From Glandiceps talaboti (lineage: Eukaryota; Hemichordata; Enteropneusta; Spengelidae), in the NCBI RefSeq assembly GCF_964340395.1, contig NC_135556.1:9327501-9367500 (forward strand): a DNA stretch of 40,000 nucleotides, given 5' to 3'. The position numbers and the translations under genes are program-made. Below, piece by piece: positions 14,158 to 26,700 of the stretch (positions within the stretch are counted from its first letter, which is position 1; every line of letters begins with the position of its first letter). The notes beneath the pieces are model-generated. The model was not told the DNA's origin and did no database searches. It saw nothing but the letters and a program-made list of their open reading frames with translations.

Positions 14158-15494
14158 TGCTGGGGATTCTATTCATAATTATACTTTTTACTGCCTGGAT
14201 GCCAGAGTCTGAAGAATTCTATTTCTCTGTACAATTTGATTTACTAAAGGATGGAATGTTTGACGATGATACTTTAGGACAAAATACATTAGACTGTTGC
14301 ATCATCACCTAACCCATAGTGCAGCAATATCACTTTTTCTTGAGGCCATGTTTTTTTCTTCAAAAGTGGCCATAGAGGGTATGCATTTTTCAAAAGTAGC
14401 TGCAGAGGACTTTATTTTTCTCTGAAAGTTTTTACATCAGAGGCAAAAAAACGGTAAAGGATCATGTGAAACAATTAGAACATTGTTTTCTTTGAGAGAA
14501 AATTTTATTTAAAAAAATAGTTTTACTGATTATCAACTATTTTTTATTTTAAGAAAAAAATGGGTATTCTATTAATACTTGGGTATCAATATTTATTACA
14601 CCCAAGAGAATTTTGAAAATCTATCAATATTATAAATATTTAAGATTAATAATAGGCATGTTAAGTAAATAATTTATGACTAGTAACTTATCATCAATAT
14701 AACAATAAATAAGTACTGATAGAAAACATCATATTGGCAAGTGAAATTGAAAATGTTAAAGTAATGACGTTCAGTGAACCATAGATTAGCTGATAACAGG
14801 ATATTTTTCATTTCTTCAACCCCCTGACACCTGATAATTTTGTATGATATAATTTCATTCATTTAACCCCTCAAATTTACTGGCAAGGTTGTTTTTGTTT
14901 GTTTGCCTAGAATTGCAAATTTCAATGGTCCATATCAAAATAGGTTTTCAAATTAAGGCAGAATCTTGTATGACTGAAATCTTGCATTATTATTGTGAAT
15001 GTGGTGGTGTTCATGATGTGATGCAATGACTTTTATAACTGCCTGGCTGATATTTACTATTCATGAGCATTTAATAAATTGTTGACATGAAACATAAATA
15101 TTCACCACTGTTAATTACTTAGTCTACCACAGAACACTGGCACAACCCACCTTATGTTCAAACTTCACCTTAAAATATTACATGTTTGTATATTCGATCA
15201 CTATTTTCTTTTAGATATCATTTGCTCTCTAAATATTTTTTCTGATAACCTTATCAGTAGGAATTTTGCAATGGCTTTATCACTATATCAACTTCTGTAG
15301 TGTCATGGGGGAAATTCATGTGGCAAATAAACAAAGTCAGCAATTACCTTTTTTAGATCACAGGATAATACTGGAGATTAACACATACGTGTACATTAAA
15401 AAGTCTGCTTTATGAACTGAAGGAAGCGAACATAATATATAATATATATATTATATATATACATATATATGGGTAAATGTACCTATATTAATGT

Positions 15495-15690
15495 CTAAAT
15501 ATATATGGGTAAAGTAATGACAATTTTGAACGTTTTGACTCATATTTCAAACACAGCAGAATCAGTGACATAGACACGCATTGTTGTGACATAGACGCGT
15601 GTTGTCATGATGTAGAACGAATAGAGTATATATTCCATATTTTTTGTTGAATCTGGCTGGTGCATGGTATAATCATTTTAACATTCAAAC
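15495..15690 (+). repeat. Dispersed repeat family E, copy 2
   Basis: GGGTAAAGTAATGACAATTT, then GAACGTTTTGACTCATATTT, matches the other copies. Internally it has a short tandem repeat (GACATAGACACGCATTGTTG / GACATAGACGCGTGTTGTCA). Confidence 0.55.
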
Positions 15691-17691
15691 ATTATAGTTT
15701 AACTGATGCCACTGAATGCCACCTTTCTCTTCACAACAAATACATCTCTCTATCCTGACTGAAACCTAAAAAGAAATAATTAAATCAATCTTTTATAATA
15801 ATTTCTGAAAAAACTTCATCATCAGTATTGTTTTGAAACTTAAGTTTATATGTGGATATTGAAAAAAAATGCATCCTTTAAAATGAATTTATTGGCAGAT
15901 TCAAAGTAACACATGCTTGTAATCAAACTAATTTCAATTTCCTCTGAAACACTACAAAATTAACATTTCGACTATTTCTACATTTGTTTAATTGAAAATT
16001 AATTTCACACTTTTGGATAAAAGTTGATTACATTCAAGATTCAAATTTGTTGGCCTACTAAACTGAATTTTATTATACATTTGTGTACTAGCAGTTTTTC
16101 TTAGAGAACTTGGATATTTTTGATTTCTGCTTTTGCATTTTTAATTTGTAGACTCAATTTCATGTTCAATTCAAAAACCCATAACAATTCAATTTCAAAC
16201 TTGTTCACATGGTGGTGGGTTAGAGTCATGTCATTCCAAATATTTACATTCACGCTAATTTCTCTAATAGTTAAAAAAAAATTATTTAGCACATTGCCAT
16301 AAATTTTCACTCAATTCATATGAATTTGACAGCAACGTTAAAGATTTATCATTTTCTTTGTTACTTTCATCAACTGTATTTTGTACTGCTTTGCAGTTTA
16401 CAGTGAACTAAGGTTGAATTCATCAAGTCGATTTGAATATCTAGGCAATAAACATTGATATCAAAAGTATAGTAGACCTCTGTTTGCATCAAATTAACAG
16501 CAACAAAACATTCTGGCAACTGATATGGCAGCTTCGTTCCTTTTTAGTGGAGTGGGGTGAATGTGGAAGGACAGGAGGGCAGTTGCTGTTGTTCAAATCA
16601 TTGTACATAATGCCAGCAACTCTTCACAAAGTAGAATGCACACTGGGATCATAAAGAGAAATGTAATATAAAAGGTTTCCCATTTTGTAGAAATATTATT
16701 ACATTATTCATGTAATATTGTCTTTCAACTTAAGAACTTCAAATTCCCAAGTCTTGAATCTCATTGCTATGACAATTATTATACCCAATTCATTAATTTC
16801 AAGTGGTAATAATTTACTTCTAAGATCAGATTACTATAACTTATTAGTTTTCTACCATGGCTTCATTATTCCTTTGCTGCACATTGGTATTTATCACGCT
16901 ACAGAGGGTCAAAGCATGTAAATATGTTGTTGTTTTAACTCAAGAAAAAAAGCTCTTTTCATCATTCACAGAGAATCTGAAGTTCAATCATATCAGATTC
17001 AATTTACTAACTATCAACAGTTATATTCTTATATGTTCTGATGGAACATATAAGAATGCCCATTGAGAATAGACAGCTTTCTTTTTGTGTTTATCTTAGA
17101 TACCATTTTAGTGATGAGCAAGAATAGGAGTTGTATATAGATTTCCTACACTTTCTGTCTGAGAATTTAGCTGTTAGAAGGGTTTAATACTCCCAAAAAG
17201 TAAGCTTTTTAAAACTTTGTTGGATCAAGAACATTTTTTCTTAACAAGGGTTTATCTTATTCTGGTCCTAGCAGTGTTTACACATAATTTCAATGGCTGT
17301 GTGTGAATTGGTTTAAACTATTTTCTGCATTTACAACCATTTGACTATTTTCCTTTGTCAGATTATCCCCCTGTATTACTTATTTTATGTTATTTGGTAA
17401 AATTGATGATGATGCATTAAATAAAAAAGCCATCTGAATACAATTCACTGTACATAAAGCCTTCAAATAAAAATTCATTATGTGTTGGTCAATGATTGCA
17501 ACAAAGTAAAGTTTTGTTTCAAACACACAAAACAGTAGCTGAAATTGTCAACTGCACACTTCACTGCTTGTCCACAGCTAAACACACTATTCAGAGCATG
17601 TGACCACATTACATTTACGTGTCTGTGTAGTCATATGATTTGAATACCAGTCAATCTGTTGACAAAGAGTAAGGTGTACAAGTGATATTTC

Positions 17692-17855
17692 CAGGTACTA
17701 ATTTTCTGCTTTGGGCTATGAACAAACATTTACACTAGTTGATATAAGAGTATAACTTATTTTGCAGCCTAATTGGCATGAGGTACTCATAAGTTGCAAA
17801 ATTGTATAAATTACAAAATCCTTAGACTCGCATGCATATTATCTAACATCCTTTA
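17692..17855 (+). repeat. Dispersed repeat family D, copy 2
   Basis: This is the direct-orientation partner of 13788-13945. The best-conserved stretch is GCAAAATTGTATAAATTACA. It starts about 90 bp below the stop codon of the TMEM272-like gene, so it may lie in its 3' UTR. Confidence 0.6.
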
Positions 17856-17946
17856 CAAATGTACATCCCCTTGGGGAAAGAGTCAACGCCTCATCACAAG
17901 TGAGTGTCATACACCAAAGAAGACATGTTACCTGTCAATCATATGA

Positions 17947-18203
17947 TCATCCGCAAGCATATGTGATGGACTGATTTTCTTCAATGTTGGAACGACATTT
18001 ACAGACATACTTGGAGACAGCTAACATGATCCAGAGAAACCATAAGACATTAACGGTGACTTGTGACCAAAAGAAGAGCGCAAAAATGGAAGGTTTACAT
18101 AAGTACTCCGGTGGTGCAAAGAGATAGTGATAATGAGAACCTGCAATATTGTCCTCTTCTTCTTTTCTGAAAAGTTGATAGAATTCTCCAGCAAGGATAT
18201 TCC
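17947..18203 (-). CDS. Exon 7, last coding exon of TMEM272-like gene
   Basis: The coding part is 257 nt from acceptor TATTTTACAG to a TGA at 17949-17947, entered in phase 1. It encodes residues 213-297: a loop with a RKEEEDN charged stretch, Tyr/His-rich sequence, membrane segment 4 (about 252-280) and a short tail starting KCRSNIEENQ. I see no canonical AATAAA on this strand close downstream; an ATTAAA lies near 17184, but the 3' end is undetermined. Confidence 0.72.
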
Positions 18204-21200
18204 CTGTAAAATAATATAATATTAATGATAATAATTCTTACACATGTACTGGAGATTACTTGCACCAGTGTGCATGCATACTAGTGGTATTTTCACTGCA
18301 GTGCAAATACCAGAACATTATTCAATACCTGCATGTAAATGATATGCAAAGGAGGATGCAATCATTCGTTCTACACAAAAGCATGTGATCGAATAGTGTC
18401 ACTGTTGTGAAAATTTGTTGCTGCAGATAAATTGGATAAACATATGTAATAACAACAGTATCCCATGCCACTAAGTGCCAGTGTACATACTCAGGGGTAT
18501 TTGCACTCGTGCTTGCAGTGTTTACTGCTGCACTTTCATGAAAGTACTGCCGCAGAGAACACTGTAAGCATTCATGCAAATATCTTGAGTATGCCACACT
18601 TGCACTCATGCATCATTACATGGGGTTCTATCATATAATGTTTGTATTTAAATAGTATTTTCCTACACTGTGCTTAAAGCGCTTCACATTATTACTGCTG
18701 GCATGGACCTATAGCAGCACAATGGCCCTTTATACTGCCTCAACTCCCTGGGGAGTATACAATCCATTGCAGCCTTTATAAGCGCATAGCATTAAAGCAT
18801 TCACTTTGCAAACTCTATCCTATCAGGTCCACAAAAACAGAGCTGGGTTGACTGGAGCACAATTGTGGTTCAAATCTTTCCCAAGGACTGTTAGCTGTTT
18901 TCGAAACAATGGCAGCAGCGGAGCTTGTACCAGCAATATACAGATTCCAAGCCATCCACTGTTTGTAACCATTTGGCCATCATTATTCCATAATCATGGA
19001 ATATGGTTTCTTTTAAAGGCACGTGTTGTAATCCCAGGTTCTCACATTAGTGCTATATGTGGCACTGTATGGATGAGATAGGGCATTGCTTTGCAGAATC
19101 AGGTTTTTCTAAAGCTCAACTACACAACGGTTTTTCACTTTTTTCGTAGATGACATTTCATAACATCGAATTGAAAGTGATGCAGAGCAACTCACTGAAT
19201 AATGCAAAGTTATTTGATGAAGAGGGCTTGTATAAATTATTGATTGCGAGATATGTTTTCTTTTATGAAAGAAATGGCAAAATGTGGTTTAGGCTAACAC
19301 ATCAATTGATAAAATGTAAACCTTAACCTGCTGTTCTGAGAAAGAAAATCTTTTGGCAAATAGTGGAACATAACATCTATTTATGGAACACGAATCCTAA
19401 ACCTGCAGAATGTCATTTTCATCACAACCGTCCAAATGATGGATCAATGAAAATGAATGAATTTTACAGTAAATTCTCCATCACAACTTATCACTTACAT
19501 TAAAAGACAAAATGAAGTCAGGAAATGTTCATATCGGTCAAAAATTCAAAATTGTTTATCATTTTTCAGTGTTGAGCAATAAAAAATTGCTGGGGTCACC
19601 AGATAAGCATATAGATAAATAACTTAAGTTAAAGGGATCTGGAAGTTTCAATCAAATGTATTGGCACTCTTAGACACATTTTTCTGTATTTAACTGAAAT
19701 GTAAGTGAATTTTGGATATAAAATGAAAAATTTTAAAAGTTGTGAGATGTTGAAATTTTGAAATTTGGGCAATTTCTGTTGGCACCTGAATAATGACAAT
19801 AACTTAAAACTGTTAATTCTTTCATGATGATTAGCTGCTGTGAGTACAGGAGCAGCTGTACATCAAAAACAGTTTCTCACTATCACTTATAATTATAGTA
19901 TTCACAATTAAGCAGAAACACAAAATGGCATGTGACAGGTCATCACAATGCGTGATAGACAACAACGCATTTCAACATATTATCGTAAAGCTGCAGTAGC
20001 TGCAACATAGATGTTTTTAAAACTGTACTGTTAAATATGATGACTTACTCATAATATCATAAATTATGTCTTGAACAAGTATTGAATCACTTGTGGGTAA
20101 ATGTATCTATGTAGCTGCACACATAATATGGTACGATGAATCCAATCAAATTGATTTTTGGGTCCACACCCTAAAATTAGCACCCACAAAGCAATCATGA
20201 TTTCAACCTATAAAATTGATAAACATATTCAATGTCTAAGTATTGGTATTTTAACAATTTTAGTGATATATGTCTGATAGTGCAGTTTTAAAAATAGTTA
20301 ATTTCATATTATGAACATTAAAGTTTTATAATTTTCTCCAAAAAAGTATGATACTAAGGATATCTAACCAGTTTCAATACAAGTTTTGCAAATTTCAGAG
20401 ATCATAAATAAATCCATCTGTTTCAAATCAATTCCAATAATGATTAACATAACTTTTAGATTCTCTGTTATCAAACACATATTCTTGCATTGGTGCTTTC
20501 GGCCTTTGATTTTATAAACAAAGTCAATTATGTTTTATATTTGCCCTTACATACAGTGGAAAGGGTTGTCGGTGGCCGAGCGGTTAGCTCGTACGCCTCT
20601 TACCTCTGCAGTCTGGGTTCGAACCCGCCTGGTGTTGGCTGGGTTTGATTTAAAAATTAACTAGGTCTGCATGTAAGAAGGGTGATGCTCAGTTTGACCC
20701 TGCCGAACAACGCAGGTTTTCCCCGGGCACTCCGGTTTCCTCCTGCTTCTTCAACACTAGGGCACTAGGGCGCTGCTCTGCGGCGACCATTCAACAAATT
20801 TCCGAATTTATTTGGACAAATAAAGATTATTATTATTATTATTATTATTAAAGGGTAAGATTTTGGACTTACCATAAATATACCATCCAAGGAGAATAAA
20901 GAAAATTAGAAAATTAACACAATAACTTTTGTATCTGCTGCAGTTTGGTATCTTTCTGAAGCAGTAGAGTTCCACTAATAGTATTCCCATTGTTACCATA
21001 CCAATACATCCACTGACTCTCAAATGAATTGGTACCAAAGGGGCAGCCTGACAGTCATTCTCTGCCATACAGCCTAAAGAAAATGAATATGATAATTAGC
21101 TCATTAATATGCACAAATTGTAACTGTTAGTATTCCTAAATAGCCACTGACTATCAAATGTAGGGGTAGAAGGATAGTCATTCTCAGACATACAGCTGAT

Positions 21201-23673
21201 ATAAATAACAATGAATATGGTAATGAGCTCATTAATATGCACAATTTACAACTGTAGTATTCCTAAATAGCAACTGACTATCAAATTATTAGTACAAAGG
21301 GGAATAAGGACAGTCACTCCCTGATATAAAGTCTAAGGAAATAATAATGAATATGATATTTGTAATACTGATAACATTATAACATACATGTTGTATGCAA
21401 ATGAGCATGTGAGCATTTGTGATGTACAATGAATCACATACATATAAATATAAGAGATAGAACAGAAACCAGTGACATGCGAGAACCAGTGACTGTGTAT
21501 TATACATGAACTTGTAGTCTTTTCTGTTACACTTTCACCATCCTAGATTACACTGCACGTACTTGTGCAAACATGGCAAGTATACATGCACTAGTACTGT
21601 ATTCACACATCATCAGAGTAAATTAAAACTGTTCTATTTTATCATAAAACAAAAGATAAGGTGCTTCATCATCATTTCCAACAAAATATTATTGGGTTTT
21701 CTATGCCAATGAAGGCTGAAAATGGTGGACATTGCATTCAATGGTTCACTATATACTGGTATGAGTTAAAACACAACAAAAGTGAAAATTCTGTAACGCC
21801 AGTCCAATGATTATACCTCACTTTCCATGCACCAGCATGGCAAGTTAAAGTTTTATGCCACAGATGGTAATCCACATACAATGGAACCCATCATACTAAG
21901 CATACAAAGACATTTGTGTAACTCGTTTTTTTGTCTTTTTGAGGTGATGCTTAAGAGAAATTTCCGATGCAGACAATAAAGGTATATTGAATTGAATAGG
22001 TGAACTGAATTGAATTGAATTCACGACTCCCTATATCAGTGCACAAATGCAAACAGTGTTGTAAATACAGTCAGATACTGATCTTATTTACAGGACCAAT
22101 ATTTTTGGACTTGGCTGCTGAGCACATAATTTTCTACCCTCTCCATACATTGGATCAATAAAGAGGGACTAGTTTTGGAAAGAGCAAAAAAGCCAAATAT
22201 TTCATGCGAGGCACCCTAACTTTAAATAAATATAGTATACTCACCAAACCAAAGTTGTGGTACAGCAAGTAGTACCATCATGGCAATAAATGGATATCCT
22301 CCACCTGAATACAGGATGATATATTGATAGAAAAGTTATCACGATAAATTTGTGTTAGAAGTTATGCAACATGTTACACTCTAAATGGTATCTGGTGAAT
22401 TTACCTAATACTGTAATTGCTATAGATGACAGACAACGCAACATACACCATATTCCAGTTACTGAAGTTCTGGCCATTTGGCAGGAAAGCATCACAACAG
22501 GGTGCACCAGATTTTGCAAAGTGAGGGCTAGAATTTGGCCATGGCCACTGATGTGTGGCACTGCATGAAGCCATGAATAGAAATGTGTGTAAAAAGAACT
22601 GTATGTGTTCATAAAGATTATTACAGTAGTGGTTAGAAGTGGTTTGATTACGAGTAGTTGTAAAGAAAACTATACAGCAGAACGGAAGTGGAGATTGTTT
22701 GGTAACTTCGTGTGTGCTGTCTCTATGCAAACAGTACTCAACAGTACATATATACTCAACTATTCTATTTCTCACTTCTAGGCCCAAAATGGCTTGCAAA
22801 CAGCACTTCTAGTTGCCAAACCATGAAAAGTTTTCATCTTCCCTATACAAAAATGTATTAAACCGGAATATGGTGTATTTGGTTGAAAGGAAAAGGAAAT
22901 CTCATTAAAACTTGAGAGATAATATAAAATTTGGTTTCATTCACTTTCACTTGTCATGGATATGGAGTAGCCATTGATCCAAACTTAGGCAGAAGATACA
23001 CACAGACCTTAGACCTTAGCTACATGTATGCAACTTCCGTTAAACATGTTGTCAACTGCTTCTTTTATGGTTATACTGTAATTGTAAAGTCTGTTAATGC
23101 TATCTATGCATGGAAGTCTGTATATCATCACGTCAGTGCAGTAAAATCATATCTGCCTATACAATTGCATAGCAGATACAACCTTTCAGCACCGACGCGA
23201 CAATATGTAGAAACTACAACAATTAAGTAACAAGAGATAGTGTTTATAACTATGTCCTACATACGATGTCAAAACCTAGATCTCTAGATAATAATTATAG
23301 ACAGTGTGTGTAGTTTGTAACGCCTCCACTAAGTGAAGATATTCCAATGTGTATGTGTGTCAGACTCATTTATAGTATTCATAAGTACATGTATAAAACA
23401 ATACTATTTCAATTGACTACTAGTAATAAACTTAAATTAGGATGTGAGTTTAAATTGTAAGGTTTCTCACTTCAACTTGTTCTATTGATAGTGATAATAA
23501 TGACTATATTCTTATTTGTTCATTAATTAATTAATTAATTTATTTACCTACCTATTTATTATTTATTTATTTATGGGTTTATCATTTATTCATTATATTT
23601 ATTTATTTATCTATTCATTAATATTTATTTATTCATTTTTATCTATTTATTTATTCATTAATGTTTATTCATT

Positions 23674-23704
<31 letters not shown>

Positions 23705-26700
23705 TTATTTATTTATCTATTTATTTATTGAATTCATTTATTTATTCATTTATATTCATTCATTCATTCATTCATTCATTCATTCATTCATTCATTCATT
23801 CATTTATCTATTCATTTCTATTTATTTATTCATTTTTATCTATTTATATATTTATTTATTTAGCTATTCATTTATCTATTTATTCACGCATAATGTGTTC
23901 ATTCATTGATTTATAGCAAGGACAACAACACGTATTACTGTTATTCAACATTCACTATATACAGATGACTGGAAAATATTTATCACAAATAACTGGCAAT
24001 TTACCAACTCAGATTACCAGATTAAATGTTAGCAAAAAGTGTCCCAAATATTACCTTTCCGAAGAATATACTTTTCTAGTGTTAGAACCCACTCCCGGAC
24101 AGTCTTTGGCATATGACATCCTGAACAATTCAAAGCTTCACCATTTCCATGACGACCATTCAGTGGATGATTAGCTTCACCATAGTTCATGACTATTCTG
24201 TTTCCACCATCATCATAATTGTAGACTTCATCATACGGAGGTGGAGGCTCTAGAAGTGTTGATGAAACACAAACAGAAATACAATAATACAACCATCGTT
24301 CTTTCTCTTTTGATAATCAAAAGGAGGATTTAACTGAATAAATTAGATATAAATGCAAAAAATATAATGCAACAGGTATGGCTGCATGGTTGTGGTGAAT
24401 ACATTTTGGTTTATTTAATATTTTATACACAATGTGCACTGCAAAAAAATGAAATACTATGTGAAATTTCTATTCAAATTTGTCTGTTATGTATATGTCA
24501 ACACTAATCAATTTTATATGCACCAATGATTGCTTGCATCATTGTGTGTGTGCATACTATTCCTCTTAGTGTTTGCACTGCAGTACAACAACATTAATTT
24601 GGGATTGGAAAAGTGCAGGACTAGTTGACTAGGGTATTATACTGCAGCTTAATAAATAGTCGATTTTCCAGTTCCAAGATGCATTGCGCGAGAGGACGTC
24701 GCTATGTTGTTAGATTTAGTCTTGTTTTGTCTTTATTACATTTGAAATAACATTTTCATCAGGAAATGATGGTAATTAAGACATGTTGACCTCTTTAATT
24801 ATGGGTGATTTTATAGAACAAAGATTGAATGCCATCGATGACAGAGTGGGATTTTACAGGTAAACCCAGGGTACCGCTATGTGACAACCATCCTACTGAG
24901 TAGCGCATGCAAACCCCTGCGCGCGTACAGAATACATGGCATTGTATGAAGAGATGTGCAATGCATCTTGGAACCGACAACAGCTCTATGGAAGTACGAG
25001 GACAGATTATGGTCATTGAATGTGACAACCTTATATACCAGATGACGTTGATCTGTTTTACTGAAAGTTTACAAATTTTACCACAGACATATATACCCTC
25101 ATTGATTCAGCTATGTTTTTCAAAGTATCTACTTCCAAAACAAAAGGACACAGTTTGAAATTATTTAAGGACAGATCTAGATTGGATGTATATAAATATT
25201 TTTTCAGTCAACATGTTGCAGACATTTGGAACAGTTCACAAGAAAATGTTATTACTACATCAATTAATCATTTTAAGGCTTGTATTGATCACCACCTCAG
25301 AACAGTAAGTTAAAAAAAAAAAAAAAAGCCTCACTGGCTTCCTACTCCAAGCAAATTCATGTTAATTCATATTATTGCATATCTGTAATGGAATGATATG
25401 AGTGCAATAATGACATGTACATAAAATCTTGTGAGTGCGCACTTTTTAAAATGTAGTTTGCTAGTTTTGAATTTGAAATAATAACAGAACTTCATGACAC
25501 ATGTACATGTATGAGGAGGTATTTTGGGTATTTGCACTGTAGTGTTTGCTACTGCATTTCACATGTGAAGGCCAAAGAGGACACCACAAGCACTTAATAT
25601 GCAGATACCCTGGGTATACCACACTGGTCATGCATCATGGGGTTCTGTCATATCATTATGTTTTTCAGCCAGCACTCTGTAAGACATTTCTGCCATACAC
25701 ATGTACTATCAGCCAGCACTCACCATCTGTACTATTCTATGGACCCATGCCTGCTAGATCAAATGATTTAGGCCATTCCTTGAACTTGTGATTAGAAGTT
25801 CAAACAGAGGTCATTATGCAGATTAAAAATCAATTAGACAGAAGAGTTTCTGCTTCTGGTGTTAAGAACGATTGTTGTTACTGTGATACTTGTTAATTGT
25901 TTGTACTTGCTTTGCAAGATGAAATGCTAAATAGTTCTGTGTGAAGACAAAAACAGGTTTAATGTATAAAGTACTAAACAATTTAGCACCGGATTATTTG
26001 AATGTTTTTAAAAGGATACACAATGTTCATAGTCGGAATACTAGATCTGCTGCCAGGGAAGATTTATACATTCCAAAACATAGAACCGAGTTTTTTACGA
26101 AAAGTTTTACCTACAGTGGTGTAAAAATTTGGAACAGTTTACCACTTGACTTAAAATCATGTCCCTCACTGCAGGCTTTTAAAAGCAAATGTAAATATCA
26201 TTTTTCAATTTCAAGTGATTCATAATTTCAGTAGTGTATTGTTGATGTTCGTCTATTTTGTTATTGTACCTATTATATTTTTGCTTGTTTTGTCCTCATT
26301 TGATGTGTGCAGTATTTAATGTATATATTGTATATATTTTAATGTTTTTCTCGACACTGTGTGAGAAGAGCCACTGGCTCAACAGTCTATCGAGATTAAA
26401 TAAAGTCTAACAATAATAATAATAATAAATGCTAGATTTTGGCCCTGAAACTTATGTTACTATTGATGTAAGATTAGGTGGCTGGTCTCATAAATCAGCA
26501 TTGAAAGGCTAACATCATGGTCAGTTTGACACCTATTAGAACTTTTTCTAGTGAAGCACCAACATTTACTATGTGGTGACTTACAAGAAATCTCGCTTTT
26601 TTTATCATTTTGACTCACAACAACAAAATTTGGCTATCATTAGAGTGGCGGCCTCTCACTACTGAAAGTGTAGGAAATCTATGATGTATTCATTTTCACA

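Larger units (their letters stand above)
12930..17691. other. No supported gene; repeats only
   Basis: Contains family D copy 1, the TG tract, family E copy 2 and otherwise AT-rich sequence. A short start-like MAAHVMAAHNL frame at about 13316-13350, followed by GTAAGT, has a stop before the donor. Confidence 0.5.

Noticed and set aside
18806-19081. 91-codon plus frame
   Set aside because: It overlaps a minus-strand tRNA-derived SINE (18640-18990); most of it is antisense to that repeat.
20571-20640. tRNA gene
   Set aside because: Box A and box B are present, but the sequence continues into a SINE body with core, ATT tail and target duplication, and the rest does not fold as a full tRNA with paired acceptor ends.
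22401-22799. 132-codon minus frame near exon 5
   Set aside because: It is in intron 4 upstream of exon 5. It is not needed for phase continuity and shows no family resemblance.
22931-23230. 99-codon plus frame
   Set aside because: It lies within intron 4, antisense to the gene, with no recognised domain or splice signals.
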